NCBI GenBank assembly: GCA_945870455.1
Contig: CAMBSL010000023.1
Coordinates: forward strand, 1-40,819
Reading direction: 5' to 3'
Length of the DNA stretch: 40,819 bases
From: Pirellula staleyi DSM 6068
GTDB lineage: Bacteria; Planctomycetota; Planctomycetia; Pirellulales; Pirellulaceae
Below, in pieces: positions 27,266 to 37,900 of this stretch. Under the pieces are notes generated by a model, which had not been told where the DNA came from, made no database searches, and saw only the letters and a program-made list of their open reading frames with translations. How positions within the stretch are numbered: position 1 is the stretch's first letter; each line of letters starts with the position of its first letter. Made by a program: the position numbers and the translations under genes.

Positions 27266-28522
27266 TTATTCGTTTCTCAACCCATCGCAGACTTTGTTGA
27301 AAAAGCTATTTACGTTGCCACAAGGTGTACCGTTTGTAACCAAAACGGCAAACACGGGGCCGCATTTAGTACTTACGCCGCACCAGTAGCTGGATTGGGT
27401 GGGATTATTCGACATGGTAGTCGCAATTTCCGTGAGCGACATTTGAACCATTGCCGTTTTACCGCCAACCATTGCCTGGTAGCTTAAGTCGCATTGCTGG
27501 GTAGATGGATTGAAGCTGATTTCCGAACCCGATGATGTAGGCTTGGCAACCCGTGAAGCTGATGAACTAAAATCTGCTAATTGAAGCTGAATATCGGACG
27601 GGGGATTTGGCAAATCGAACAGTAGCGATGGCACCGCATATGTTTTGCCATTGGCAGTGAAAAATTGGTACGCGACCGCCATATTGCCTAGTTGGGTTTT
27701 GCCAAAGCCAGGAATGTTAATGGTTTTGATCTCGTAAAAGATAATCTTTTGATTTTCGCCTGGAAGCTTATTGGTGAGCGTAAATGTTTCCATATTTGGC
27801 TGGCCGCCGCTCTCCGGGTTAATTGTTCGCTTAATTAAACTCGGATGCCCCACATAATTACCCTTAAAACCTTTATCTTTTCCCACCTGCCGATCTTGAT
27901 GGCCCGTGCCCTTGGTGTTGATGGCATGGTCGACCGGTGCTGCGCGGTTTTGTTTTGGTGGAAAAGGATCGCTGTCATTTTTACCATTTGGTTGGGCGGT
28001 ACGTGTGCCAAATGTTATTTTGATATGTGGTTTTTCTTTCTTTGGTTTTGGGCCGGAGCCGGAGCCGGGAAGACCTTGCTCGTTAATGGCATGGTCGGAA
28101 GTCAATGTGCCCGAAATAGTGGCTTCGGCAACTGTGACTTCCATAGTGGCATACACATTACCGTCAATCGCTTCGCTCCTCCCAAACTTAATGCCTTCGG
28201 TTTCCGTGAGGGCGCATGTTACCGCATCCAATCCGAGGTCCTTGCCCGCTATTGTTTTGCCTGTTTCGTTAACGGCGTTGATGGTACGCAAAATTTGTTG
28301 CTCGGGCAGTATTAGCTGATAGCTTCCGCGGGTCAATTTCATCTGAAAATTCCCCTCATCGTCGGTGACGGCTTTTTTTTCGGCGCTTGTGCCGGGGTTT
28401 TTCTTGACTACAATACTAATACCCTTTATTGGCTTAACAGCCAAGGCAAAAAGACTGGTCTGCAACAGCAGCAGGCTCAATATGGCGGTTGCTGTCTTAA
28501 GAGAAAAGCTACTTAGAGTCAT
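27266..28522 (-). CDS. Secreted hypothetical protein with N-terminal carboxypeptidase-regulatory-like segment
   Basis: 418 aa; signal peptide MTLSSFSLKTATAILSLLLLQTSLFA; ISIVVKKNPGTSAEKKAVTDDEGNFQMKLTRGSYQLILP; duplicated DHAIN motif. Confidence 0.65.
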   Translation of the reverse strand: MTLSSFSLKTATAILSLLLLQTSLFALAVKPIKGISIVVKKNPGTSAEKKAVTDDEGNFQMKLTRGSYQLILPEQQILRTINAVNETGKTIAGKDLGLDAVTCALTETEGIKFGRSEAIDGNVYATMEVTVAEATISGTLTSDHAINEQGLPGSGSGPKPKKEKPHIKITFGTRTAQPNGKNDSDPFPPKQNRAAPVDHAINTKGTGHQDRQVGKDKGFKGNYVGHPSLIKRTINPESGGQPNMETFTLTNKLPGENQKIIFYEIKTINIPGFGKTQLGNMAVAYQFFTANGKTYAVPSLLFDLPNPPSDIQLQLADFSSSASRVAKPTSSGSEISFNPSTQQCDLSYQAMVGGKTAMVQMSLTEIATTMSNNPTQSSYWCGVSTKCGPVFAVLVTNGTPCGNVNSFFNKVCDGLRNE

Positions 28523-28628
28523 AATGTTCTCCCGAACGGGAATCTTGTCCTCGAAACATTCTTAGACTTACAAGTTAAAGCGGAAGCGTCACTCGTCATT
28601 TTCCGTTTTTTATTTATTTTTTATGATG

Positions 28629-28717
28629 GAAGGCAAGGGATTGCAGTCGGGTCCTCGTTTACGGGCACGGGTTACCAACGTGTGGCACGAGGGATTGCAA
28701 TCGGATCCTCGCTTACC
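28629..28717. repeat. Two tandem partial copies of the AGCGAGG/CCTCGCT palindromic repeat
   Basis: GGCAAGGGATTGCAGTCGGGTCCTCGTTTACGGGCACGG and GGCACGAGGGATTGCAATCGGATCCTCGCTTACC. Confidence 0.6.
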
Positions 28718-28833
28718 GGGCTGTTGATTTAGTGAAGTCGTTATTGGGTAAGGGCGTTACGACGGATGTCCGAGTCCGTCAATGGGGAATTCGACGGACT
28801 AGGAAGTCCGTCTTACCGTTTAAGCAACAGCCC
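28718..28833. repeat. Palindromic element with GGGCTGTTG/CAACAGCCC ends and internal GACGGAC hairpins
   Basis: GGGCTGTTGATTTAG...GACGGATGTCCGAGTCCGTC...GACGGACTAGGAAGTCCGTC...TTTAAGCAACAGCCC. Confidence 0.65.
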
Positions 28834-28875
28834 CCAAGCCCGAACGGAAGGCCTCAAGTTCCATGGAGTCCAAAT

Positions 28876-29997
28876 CTACTCAATTCTGACTGCGTGCACG
28901 CCCCCATCCAACTCCTCGACGGTTGCTTTGATTTCGAGGAAGCGTTCGATGATTTGCAAGTGGGTCAATGAGTGCAACGATAGGGGCTGAGTCCTAAACA
29001 CGCCACCGCCACGCACCCCTTGATTCCTCGATTGCCATGCGCTGATTGCCAATGGCAACATCCACTGATCGGCTAAATGCCCCCCGACCGGCGCCTCGCT
29101 TTGGATGTACTGGCGAACCTCTTTCAACGCCTCTCTCGCGACCAATTCGGCTCTCAAGTGCACTCGGCCGAATCCTGTGATTACTTCCGTTAAGCATTTA
29201 CTTTCGAGCTCGATCCAAAGGTAGTTGCCAGGGCATTTTGCTCGCACCGATTCGCAACGAGCCTCAGACTCATCCCAATCCAAGCCTCGTCGAATGACAT
29301 CCACCTCCCGTTCGGCAATGTGAATTGGCAAACCAGCCACGCATGCGGTAATCGATCTGCGGGTAAACTCACCGCGTTCCAAAATATCAAAGGCTTTTAG
29401 ACACTTCACCGGTTGAATCTCAGCCCGAAGCTCTCCTCCACCTGCGGGATAAAAACCATATTGCTCAAGAATCAACTTGATCTTAGGTCCCAACCGATTC
29501 ACAAGTGGAATGAATGTCTTCTGCAAGAACTCAAAGGGGGGAGCAAAGTCATTGTGCGTCCCTCCCTCCACCACAATCATCGATGGCGAGTCCGCGATCA
29601 TCAATGCGGGCAACAACGTTTGGACCACGAGAGACGCACTTCCCGCAGTCCCAATACGAAAATGATATTCGCCAGCCACAATCGCTTGAGGCTCAAAAGA
29701 AATAGCTTTCGAACCAAGCTGGTCGCCGGTGACCTTCGCTCGACTGACTTCGGCCGCCGCTTGCACGCAGGTCAAGTGCTGACGCATCAATCCCGGCTTG
29801 TCACGACCGGCGCGGATGTTGACGATCTGCACTGGCTTGCCCGTCACCATGGAGAGGGCGAGGGAGGAGCGGACCATTTGCCCGCCCCCCTCGCCTTGAG
29901 AACCATCGATTTCAATCCAACGGGGTTCAGTCAAATTGGGTTCAGTCAAATTGGGTTCAGTCAAATTGGGTTCAGTCATCCGCTTCATCGCAGGCAT
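28876..29997 (-). CDS. rtcA: RNA 3'-terminal phosphate cyclase
   Basis: IEIDGSQGEGGGQMVRSSLALSMVTGKPVQI, RAGRDKPGLMRQHLTCVQAA, GTHNDFAPPFEFLQKTFIPLVNRLG, VGGHLADQWMLPLAI; start ambiguous between ATGs at 29997, 29988 and 29979. Confidence 0.92.
   Translation of the reverse strand: MPAMKRMTEPNLTEPNLTEPNLTEPRWIEIDGSQGEGGGQMVRSSLALSMVTGKPVQIVNIRAGRDKPGLMRQHLTCVQAAAEVSRAKVTGDQLGSKAISFEPQAIVAGEYHFRIGTAGSASLVVQTLLPALMIADSPSMIVVEGGTHNDFAPPFEFLQKTFIPLVNRLGPKIKLILEQYGFYPAGGGELRAEIQPVKCLKAFDILERGEFTRRSITACVAGLPIHIAEREVDVIRRGLDWDESEARCESVRAKCPGNYLWIELESKCLTEVITGFGRVHLRAELVAREALKEVRQYIQSEAPVGGHLADQWMLPLAISAWQSRNQGVRGGGVFRTQPLSLHSLTHLQIIERFLEIKATVEELDGGVHAVRIE
29924..29979. repeat. 15-bp tandem repeat in the rtcA 5' end (about 3.7 copies)
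   Basis: GGTTCAGTCAAATTG x3 plus GGTTCAGTCAT; encodes MTEPNLTEPNLTEPNLTEP. Confidence 0.92.
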
Positions 29998-30017
29998 AAC
30001 TCGTCAAAAGTGTCTCG

Positions 30018-30164
30018 TAAGCACATTCGCAACTGTTTTTCAACCCCATTAGCCGTTGGGCGATAGCCCCGATTTTCCAATGGCTCGACGTTCGTCGCGA
30101 ACCCGGGCTATCGTCCCTTCGGCGATCCGTTTGTTTCACTCGAAGACTCGTACCGATGTGCTTA
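30018..30164 (+). repeat. MITE-like palindromic element, copy 4
   Basis: TAAGCACATTCGCAACTGTTTTTCAACCCCATTAGCCGTTGGGCGATAGCCCCG...CGAAGACTCGTACCGATGTGCTTA. Confidence 0.88.
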
Positions 30165-30388
30165 TCTTTTCCGTTCCGACCACGGTGATCGGCTATGTCT
30201 TGCCAGTCGGCAGATTCGCTGTCGCTGCCCCAGTCGGGAGCATTGGAATTGTCATTTGGAACAAACTCTTACAAACCTGATGACGCAAAGCAGAGGACTA
30301 AGGTTCGCGGTACGCAATGCAAACCGTTTTGAGAGCAGGCGTCCGGTTTAGCCAATTGGTTTGTTTTCGCTCTCTATTCCTTGAGCCA

Positions 30389-32710
30389 TCATGCGCTTGG
30401 ATTGCGGTTGAATTTCTGGAATGGCAGACGAACACCTGCTACAAAGAACTGATCTGCCCGCAAAGGGTCTGGCGGCGTGTAGCCAGCTTGGCCAGCAACC
30501 GTTACCACATCGTCTTGGTCCACTCCGTCTCCACTCACCCCAAATCCGCCAACGAGAGTTTTACTCATCCCCTTGTAAATCGGGGTGCTTCCTGGAAAGA
30601 AAACGATGCCATTTTGATTGAAAAGATTGGCAGGGTCTCGGAAATTTCTTGACGCGTTGAACGAATCGAAAGAGAGAACCGTCGCCGTGCTCGAACCGTA
30701 AACCGATGCTGGTAACGGATTGGCGGGTGCCAGATTCTCAGCGGTTGCAGGATTGATTCCGGGCATGGTCAGAATGCTGAAATCGCCAGGACCCGCAAGG
30801 GCTCCGGTCGGATAGCGTGGACCCGCAAGAAAACGGAATGTTCGATTCGTGAAAGCGGTCTTGCGGGGCACATCTCCAATCGCATCGTTGTTTGCATCGA
30901 CTTGATCGGCTGCAACCAATCGGTCGCTTGCATAGTAAGAGGTGTTGCGGGCCTTGGCGACAGCGACATCGATGGAGAAGATCGTGGCGTCTGGCATTCG
31001 ATAGAGACCTAAAACTTCACCCGTTGAGTCGGTAACGGCGAAAACCATTTTCGTTTTCGCACCTGCCTTAAACGTTTTCAAATCGAGTCGAATGGCGGCG
31101 CGTGTCTTATTCGCTTCGCTGATCCCTTGCTGAATAATCGTGTTTACGTCGGAAGCAAAAACCGCATCAACGCTCGAACCGTGAGGATTGACAAGCCAAC
31201 CTTCAGGCACGCTCTGCCCTGGCAAAGCAAGCGCTCCACCCGGCGTTACTTTCTGATCGACGCCAGAATTGGTGCCGCGTCCACCGCCGTTTCTTCGACC
31301 TACCTGGAATACCTGTTGTTGGCCTGTGGCTGTATTCGCCCGAGTCGGGGTTGGTCCATAAATCTCGAGAGTGATGCCTACCAAGTCGATGCGCCCGTTG
31401 ATGCCTCCGAATTCACCTCGAGAAGGTGCCGTCCCTTCGAACTCCTTCACTGGCATCGGATTGGTTCCAGCCACGGTGCCACCTGCGGCAAAGAATGCAA
31501 TGAACTCGGCTTCAAGTGCTTTGGGTGCATTCAATCGCGACAGCTCAGATTGTGGACCTGCTTTGCCGCGGGCGGACGCATGAACAAAGCCCTGCTCATA
31601 AGTTGCGTAGCCGTCTTTTCCCGGAAAGAAAACGCCAATACCTCCAACGAGAACCGGTTTGCCATTGCTGAACTTATAGAGTGGTATCCCGCCAGGCATG
31701 GTCGCAATGCCTCTACTTTGTGCAAAGGGTAGTCTGCCCGATTGTGTGCCGTACGACTCTGGAAAGAGCTTCATGTAGTCTTTGGCAGCGGTTGGCACTT
31801 GGTCCAAATTGACATTGAATCGTGCACTCAACGCGATGTCATCGACAGTACCCTTGATACCGTCAGCCCCTGAGTTCGACTTCCCATCGCGACTTTGATG
31901 CTCGATTGCGAACAAGTCGACCAGGGGTGTCGATGTAATTTGAGGAGGGAAGTGCCCGCCCAGTCCAATCGGTGCGACAAAACCCGGTCCACGCTTGTTC
32001 GAATTCAAGTCTTGGATGTTTGGGTTCGATTCCACTTCGCGTTGGGTAATGGTCGATTGGCTAATGAATCGAACGGTGCGCGACGTTATGGGTGCTTCGC
32101 CATTCGAAAAGAACGCGGCCGTTCTGGCTTTCGCAACCGCCCCATCGATGGCGAACACAAGATCGCTTTCGCGTCCAGCGAATGTATTGACGACATCCTG
32201 TTCGGTTCTCACACCCAAGATCTGACCCGCCCGATCGACGATTGCGATAATCGCGTCGTTGCTAGTCGTTGCTCGCGATGCACGCTCAAGAAGCTTCTTT
32301 ACTTCCAAGTCTGATATTTGAAGAGATGCCGGTTCGGCTTCTGCAGGTTCCGCCATGTCGAGTGGATCGGGTGCAGTTGACACGTTGGGTTCTGGATTCA
32401 GGAGCGTTTCATCGGACTCGTTGAAAGCATTGATGACCGATAGAGCATCGAGGGCCGTTACGCTGCCATCCGCATCCACGTCCAGATAGACGCTTGACTC
32501 CCCATCGCTATAGGTGATGGTGTCGATTCGATAGGAAGAGCGATTCAGAACATTGATGACGATCAATGCATCCAATGGAGAAAGCTGCGAATCGCCATCG
32601 ACGTCCTGTGGGAAGATCGTGTTGTGAATGGGAGCGACCGCCATCAAGTCGCGAGCTTCCAACCGCTCTAAACCCAACTTTCGTTTGCTTTTTCGATTGC
32701 GATTGAACAT
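30389..32710 (-). CDS. Secreted dockerin-like protein with two HbpS/GlcG (DUF336)-like heme-binding domains
   Basis: 773 aa; LGLERLEARDLMAV N-terminal motif; dockerin-like DVDGDSQLSPLDALIVINVLN and DVDADGSVTALDALSVINAFN; two HbpS-like segments (IAIVDRAGQILGV...DLVFAIDGAVAKARTAAFFS and VFAVTDSTGEVLGLYRMPDATIFSIDVAVAKARNTSYYAS). Confidence 0.8.
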   Translation of the reverse strand: MFNRNRKSKRKLGLERLEARDLMAVAPIHNTIFPQDVDGDSQLSPLDALIVINVLNRSSYRIDTITYSDGESSVYLDVDADGSVTALDALSVINAFNESDETLLNPEPNVSTAPDPLDMAEPAEAEPASLQISDLEVKKLLERASRATTSNDAIIAIVDRAGQILGVRTEQDVVNTFAGRESDLVFAIDGAVAKARTAAFFSNGEAPITSRTVRFISQSTITQREVESNPNIQDLNSNKRGPGFVAPIGLGGHFPPQITSTPLVDLFAIEHQSRDGKSNSGADGIKGTVDDIALSARFNVNLDQVPTAAKDYMKLFPESYGTQSGRLPFAQSRGIATMPGGIPLYKFSNGKPVLVGGIGVFFPGKDGYATYEQGFVHASARGKAGPQSELSRLNAPKALEAEFIAFFAAGGTVAGTNPMPVKEFEGTAPSRGEFGGINGRIDLVGITLEIYGPTPTRANTATGQQQVFQVGRRNGGGRGTNSGVDQKVTPGGALALPGQSVPEGWLVNPHGSSVDAVFASDVNTIIQQGISEANKTRAAIRLDLKTFKAGAKTKMVFAVTDSTGEVLGLYRMPDATIFSIDVAVAKARNTSYYASDRLVAADQVDANNDAIGDVPRKTAFTNRTFRFLAGPRYPTGALAGPGDFSILTMPGINPATAENLAPANPLPASVYGSSTATVLSFDSFNASRNFRDPANLFNQNGIVFFPGSTPIYKGMSKTLVGGFGVSGDGVDQDDVVTVAGQAGYTPPDPLRADQFFVAGVRLPFQKFNRNPSA

Positions 32711-32961
32711 TCAATTTGATCCGATCTTGACCTTCCAACACTCAGGCGAGAGGCGGACAGAAACGTATCAGTCTTGGGTGGAACCGCCCAGAAGGCTGCA
32801 AGAAGCCATCCAAGAACTATACCTCCCGGTGCCGAATTCGCAACAATTTATGCTTGCATTGCCGGTTTGGCGTCAAAGTCCTCGCAATTCCTACGTTAGT
32901 TTGTTTTCCATTCCACTTCATGCGCCATGCGGACCGATAGGCCTTATGGAGTCAACACTAT

Positions 32962-34941
32962 GTGACTTCGTTCGATTTATTTTTGGGAATCTGTTGGCTT
33001 GTGTTCAAGAAACCGTACACAGCTATCTTTGGATGGATTTTGTGGGTAAGTCCCATTTGCGATTGGAAGATCGCGTTTGGGCAAGCGTCCGCAGTTAGTA
33101 CTCCTTCGAACTCGCCGAATGAGACCCATCGTTTTTCGTTTCGGGATGGAGGGCTTGGACAATCCAACCCGCCGACTGAACCGAAAAGCCTTGCGTCACC
33201 AGATAGTGAGAATAGTGTTCTTCCGCCATTCGAATCGTACCCGCCAGAAACAGCACCGTACTTTCGAACTCCCTTTCAAGCGCCACTTGGCTTCACGGGC
33301 CCAAGCTCAGTCGCGCCAACTGAGTCGCAGAGTACCGGCCACTTCGTTCCGATCGAAGATCGATGGCGAATCGGCTCACCTACCTGGGATCGATACGGCA
33401 AGGGCCATCCCGTTGGGGATGACTACCCGTTTGTGCAGGGTGCTTGGTACGATCCGTTCAACCAAAATGTGCTTAAGGGCGATTTTCCAATTGCCGGACA
33501 AGACACATTCCTTAAGTTCCAGTTCAGACAGCTAAACCTTTTCGAGTATCGCCAAACGCCCATTCCAACCACGCCGTTTGAAGCGACGCAAAATCCATCC
33601 GAAAATGAGTTTTTTGGCAACCCGAACCAGTTCTTTTTCACGCAGACCAACTCCGCCGCGTTCGACCTTTTCAAAGGAGATGCTGCATTTAAGCCTGTTG
33701 ATTGGCGGCTGAGGATGAACGTGATCTTTAATCAGAACTATCTCAAGGTTCAAGAGTTGGGGGTCGTCTCTCCGGACGTTCGCAAAGGCACGAATCGCCA
33801 CAAGACGGATTGGGCGATTGAGGAATGGTTCTACGAAACGAAGATTGCGGACATGAGTCCCAACTACGATTTCATTTCGGTGCGTGCTGGTTCGCAGCCG
33901 TTCACCAGTGACTTTCGCGGCTTTATCTTCTCCGATATCAACCGCGGAGTCCGACTCTTTGGAAATCGACTGAGCAACCAAGACCAATACAATGTCATCT
34001 TTTTCGACCAAACCGAAAAGGATACGAACAGCTTGCTCAATACATTCGATGACAGACACCAAAATACGCTGATCATGAACTACTATCGGCAGGACTTTGT
34101 GTTTCCCGGTTACAACACCGAACTCAGCTTCCATTACAATCGCGACAAGGCGAGTACGGAGTTTGACCGAAATGGTTTTCTGGTCCGGCCTGACCCGGTT
34201 GGAGTATTCTCACCTCACCAAGTGGATTCGTACTATCTCGGTTGGGCAGGCAATGGGCACATCAATCGCTACAACATCAGCCACGCATTGTATTACGTCA
34301 CGGGTACCGACGAGTTGAATCCGATCGCCGGCCAGCCTCAAACGATCAGTGCTTTTATGGGAGCTCTCGAGCTATCCTACGATCGCGATTGGGCTCGATT
34401 TCGATGTTCCTACTTCTATGCATCCGGAGATAGCGACCCCAATGACAGCCGTGCTACCGGCTTTGACGCCATCTTCGACAACCCGAATTTTGCAGGCGGT
34501 GAATTCAGCTATTGGAATAGACAGCAAATCAAATTGTTCGGCGTTAATTTAGTGAATCGACAAAGCCTTTTGCCTAACTTGCGGAGCAGTAAATTTCAGG
34601 GGCAAACGAATTTCGTTAATCCTGGTATTCAGCTCGTCAACACGGGCTTTGATGCGGATCTGACAACGAAGACCAAACTCATCACAAATGCCAACTATCT
34701 TTGGTTCAACCACACAGCCCCATTGGAGGCGTTGGTTTTCCAAAACAACATTCGCAGCCAAATCGGTCTGGACTTGAGTGTTGGGTTTGAATACCGTCCG
34801 TGCCTCAACAACAACGTAATCTTTGTCAGTGGCTTGTCAGGCCTCATCGTTGGCAACGGATTTCGCGACTTGTATCAACCGCTCAATGGGCATGTTAGCA
34901 ACCTTGCGGCGGGATTTTTCGAGGCCGCTTTCGAGTATTAA
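32962..34941 (+). CDS. Putative outer-membrane beta-barrel (porin-like) protein
   Basis: 659 aa; N-terminal signal-like region, alternating aromatic/hydrophobic strands (e.g. YNTELSFHYNRDKASTEFDRNG, LELSYDRDWARFRCSYFYASGD), terminal aromatic ...FFEAAFEY; two bases before the multiheme cytochrome gene. Confidence 0.65.
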   Translation: MTSFDLFLGICWLVFKKPYTAIFGWILWVSPICDWKIAFGQASAVSTPSNSPNETHRFSFRDGGLGQSNPPTEPKSLASPDSENSVLPPFESYPPETAPYFRTPFQAPLGFTGPSSVAPTESQSTGHFVPIEDRWRIGSPTWDRYGKGHPVGDDYPFVQGAWYDPFNQNVLKGDFPIAGQDTFLKFQFRQLNLFEYRQTPIPTTPFEATQNPSENEFFGNPNQFFFTQTNSAAFDLFKGDAAFKPVDWRLRMNVIFNQNYLKVQELGVVSPDVRKGTNRHKTDWAIEEWFYETKIADMSPNYDFISVRAGSQPFTSDFRGFIFSDINRGVRLFGNRLSNQDQYNVIFFDQTEKDTNSLLNTFDDRHQNTLIMNYYRQDFVFPGYNTELSFHYNRDKASTEFDRNGFLVRPDPVGVFSPHQVDSYYLGWAGNGHINRYNISHALYYVTGTDELNPIAGQPQTISAFMGALELSYDRDWARFRCSYFYASGDSDPNDSRATGFDAIFDNPNFAGGEFSYWNRQQIKLFGVNLVNRQSLLPNLRSSKFQGQTNFVNPGIQLVNTGFDADLTTKTKLITNANYLWFNHTAPLEALVFQNNIRSQIGLDLSVGFEYRPCLNNNVIFVSGLSGLIVGNGFRDLYQPLNGHVSNLAAGFFEAAFEY

Positions 34942-34943
34942 TA

Positions 34944-37900
34944 ATGATCCGACGTGCGAACGAGTCCTACGTTGGGTTGGCGTCCTTTGTCGTGGGCCTG
35001 CTCTTAGTCCATTCGCTCCTTGGTTCGTCGAATTGCATTGCGCAATCCGTTAGGCCGCTCACCCCACCGGGTGGCAAGTTTCACCAGCCAACCGTTCCTG
35101 CCAGCAGTGGAGAAGATCCCTGGGGACCAGCCAGACACCTTGGCATCGCGGGCAATGCTTCCTATCCGATCCCAAACGAACTCCTGCATACCGATTTGTA
35201 TCGGCAGTCAAAGCAAGAGGCGAATGCCAAAAGCGTTTCCTGTATTCAATGCCACACCGACGTGGGCAGCATGCATCCACCCAACACGGTCTCGATCGGT
35301 TGCACCGACTGCCATGGTGGAAATGCGAACGACTTCTCCAAGAAGGGCGCTCACATTCAACCACGCTATCCTGAGATGTGGAGCACTTCTGCGAATCCCG
35401 TTCGAAGTTATGCCCTGCTCAATCATGAGAGTCCCGAGTTCGTGCGATTCGCAAATCCCGGCGATCTTCGTGTCGCACACATCGCGTGTGGCCAATGCCA
35501 TGCCAACGAAGTGTTGCAACTCAGAAAAAGTATCATGACGCACGGTTGTATGCTTTGGGGCGCTGCCATCTATAACAACGGCGGCTCGCCAGAGAAATGG
35601 TCTCGCTATGGAGAAAGTTACTCCATGCACGGCAATCCGCAACGGCTCCAAACCGTTCCGGCACCTTCCCCGTACGAGATCGATCGAAAAGGGGTTCTCC
35701 CATTTCTTGATCCGTTGCCACGCTTTGAAGCGTCCCAGCCTGGCAATATTCTTCGAATCTTTGAACGGGGCGGTAGATTCCGTTCCGAAATCGGAATACC
35801 GGAACGCCTCGAAGAACCTGGCCGTCCTCGCGAGCGACTCAGCACGCGCGGGCTCGGGACCGAAAACAGAACCGACCCTGTGTTCATTGGTCTTCAGAAG
35901 ACCCGATTGCTTGATCCAACCCTGAACTTCCTAGGAACGAATGATCATCCAGGTGACTATCGCAGCAGCGGTTGCAGCGCGTGCCACGTTGTTTACGCAA
36001 ACGATCGTTCGCCCACCTCCTCGGGCCCGTTTGCCAAATATGGCCATCGTGGACGAGCTGCATCCGAGAAAGATGATTGGGTTAAGTACATCGACCCGAC
36101 CATTCCAAAGAACGAATCCGGACATCCGATTCAACACATGTTCACCAACAGCATGCCAACCAGTCAATGTATGGTTTGTCACATGCACCCAGGTACAAAT
36201 GTTCTCAACTCTTATCTAGGCTACATGTGGTGGGACAACGAGACGGATGGGCAGTCCATGTATCCAAAAGAACAGCACGATCCAACCGCCGAGCAATTGG
36301 TTCAAGCTTCGATGTCCAATCCAGAAGAAGCTGCTGCCAGAGGACTATGGGGTGATCCAGAGTTTCTCAACAATGTGAGCGACCTCAACCCAAAACTGAA
36401 CCACACTCAATTTGCAGATTTTCATGGACATGGATGGGTTTACCGAGCCGTTTTCAAAAAAGACCGAACGGGAAAGTTGCTTGACCATACGGGAAAAACA
36501 GTTGAAAGCCCAACGACAAAAGATCTGATGGCCGCAGTAGCGCCGTCGGAACAATTTGAGAAGATCCATGGGAAACAACGCGATGGTGTGCCTGTTCATA
36601 TGATGGATATCCACATGGAAAAGGGGATGCACTGCGTCGACTGCCACTTCTATCAAGACGGACATGGGGACACAAAACTCTATGGCGAAGTGCGTGCGGC
36701 TATCGAGATCCAATGCATCGATTGCCATGGTGATGCCAGAGCCTCGCTTGTTGACAAAGTCGAGCAACTACTCAAAGCGGGCCAGCCACCCAAACTACCT
36801 ACCAGCGGCCCCGCATCCGCAAAAGAACCAACCAATCTCCTGGCTCTGCGAACGGCCTTTGGACAGCCTCGCTTTGAGATCAAACGAGCACCGGGCAAAA
36901 AACCAAAGCTCATCCAACGCAGCAACGTGGAAAAGGACCTCATTTGGGAAGTGACTCAAACCGCAGACACCATCGATCCCCTCAGCGAGGAATACAACCC
37001 AAAGAGCCATATCGCAAAAACGGTTCGATTGGATGACGACGGCGCGATGCGTTGGGGAGACACATTGCCCAATGAAAAATGTGCCCATCAAAACAATAAC
37101 ATGAGTTGTATCGCTTGCCACAGCTCTTGGAATCCAAGTTGCTTTGGATGCCACCTGCCGCAAAAAGCAAATATCAAAGCCCCGAATCTGCACGGGCTGG
37201 GGGAGGTCTCTCGAAATCGAATTTCCTACAACTTTCAAACTCTGAGAGACGACGTATACATGTTGGCTCGCGATGGTAATGTCACGGGAAACCGCATCGG
37301 ACCCGCCCGCAGTTCATGCGCAATTCACGTCGGCAGTTACAACGGCAATCGCGAATCCGTCTATGTTCAGCAACAGACGATCAGCGGCGAGGGTCTGAGC
37401 GGCATCGCCTTCAGCACGAATGTCCCGCACACTGTCCGAGGTGGTCCTGACTGGAAAACAGCACCACCCGGTCATGCGTCACCCGGCACCTCGGAAACGA
37501 AATCCTGTACCGACTGTCACGTCTCCGTCAACAACGACAACAACGCCATCATGTCTCAATTGCTCATGCAAGGGACAGGGTATACCAATTTTGTGGGCCG
37601 CTATTGCTGGGTTGGGGCTGGAGAGCATGGCCTGGAAGGAGTCGTTGTAACGGAACAGAGCGAACCGCAAGCGGTACTCGGCAGCTCGCTGCATTCGATA
37701 GCCTACCCGGAGAACTACAAGGAACATCTCAAACATCATCGAGAACTAGAACATGCGCACGAACATCCAGGTCGAGATATTTTGGAGGTTTTGAGCCCAA
37801 AATATCGGAAACCTGAAGTGCTCTCGCTGCAACATCGGGGTGAATTCCTTTACGCAGCCTGCGGCGAAGGCGGCCTGCGAGTTTTCGACATTGCATTCAT

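Noticed and set aside
29413-30066. 217-aa plus-strand ORF
   Set aside because: Antisense to the well-supported rtcA gene; its IGFSQ repeats are the reverse reading of the 15-bp rtcA repeat.
33532-34134. 200-aa minus-strand ORF
   Set aside because: Antisense to the porin-like gene; no signal or motif, likely shadow ORF.
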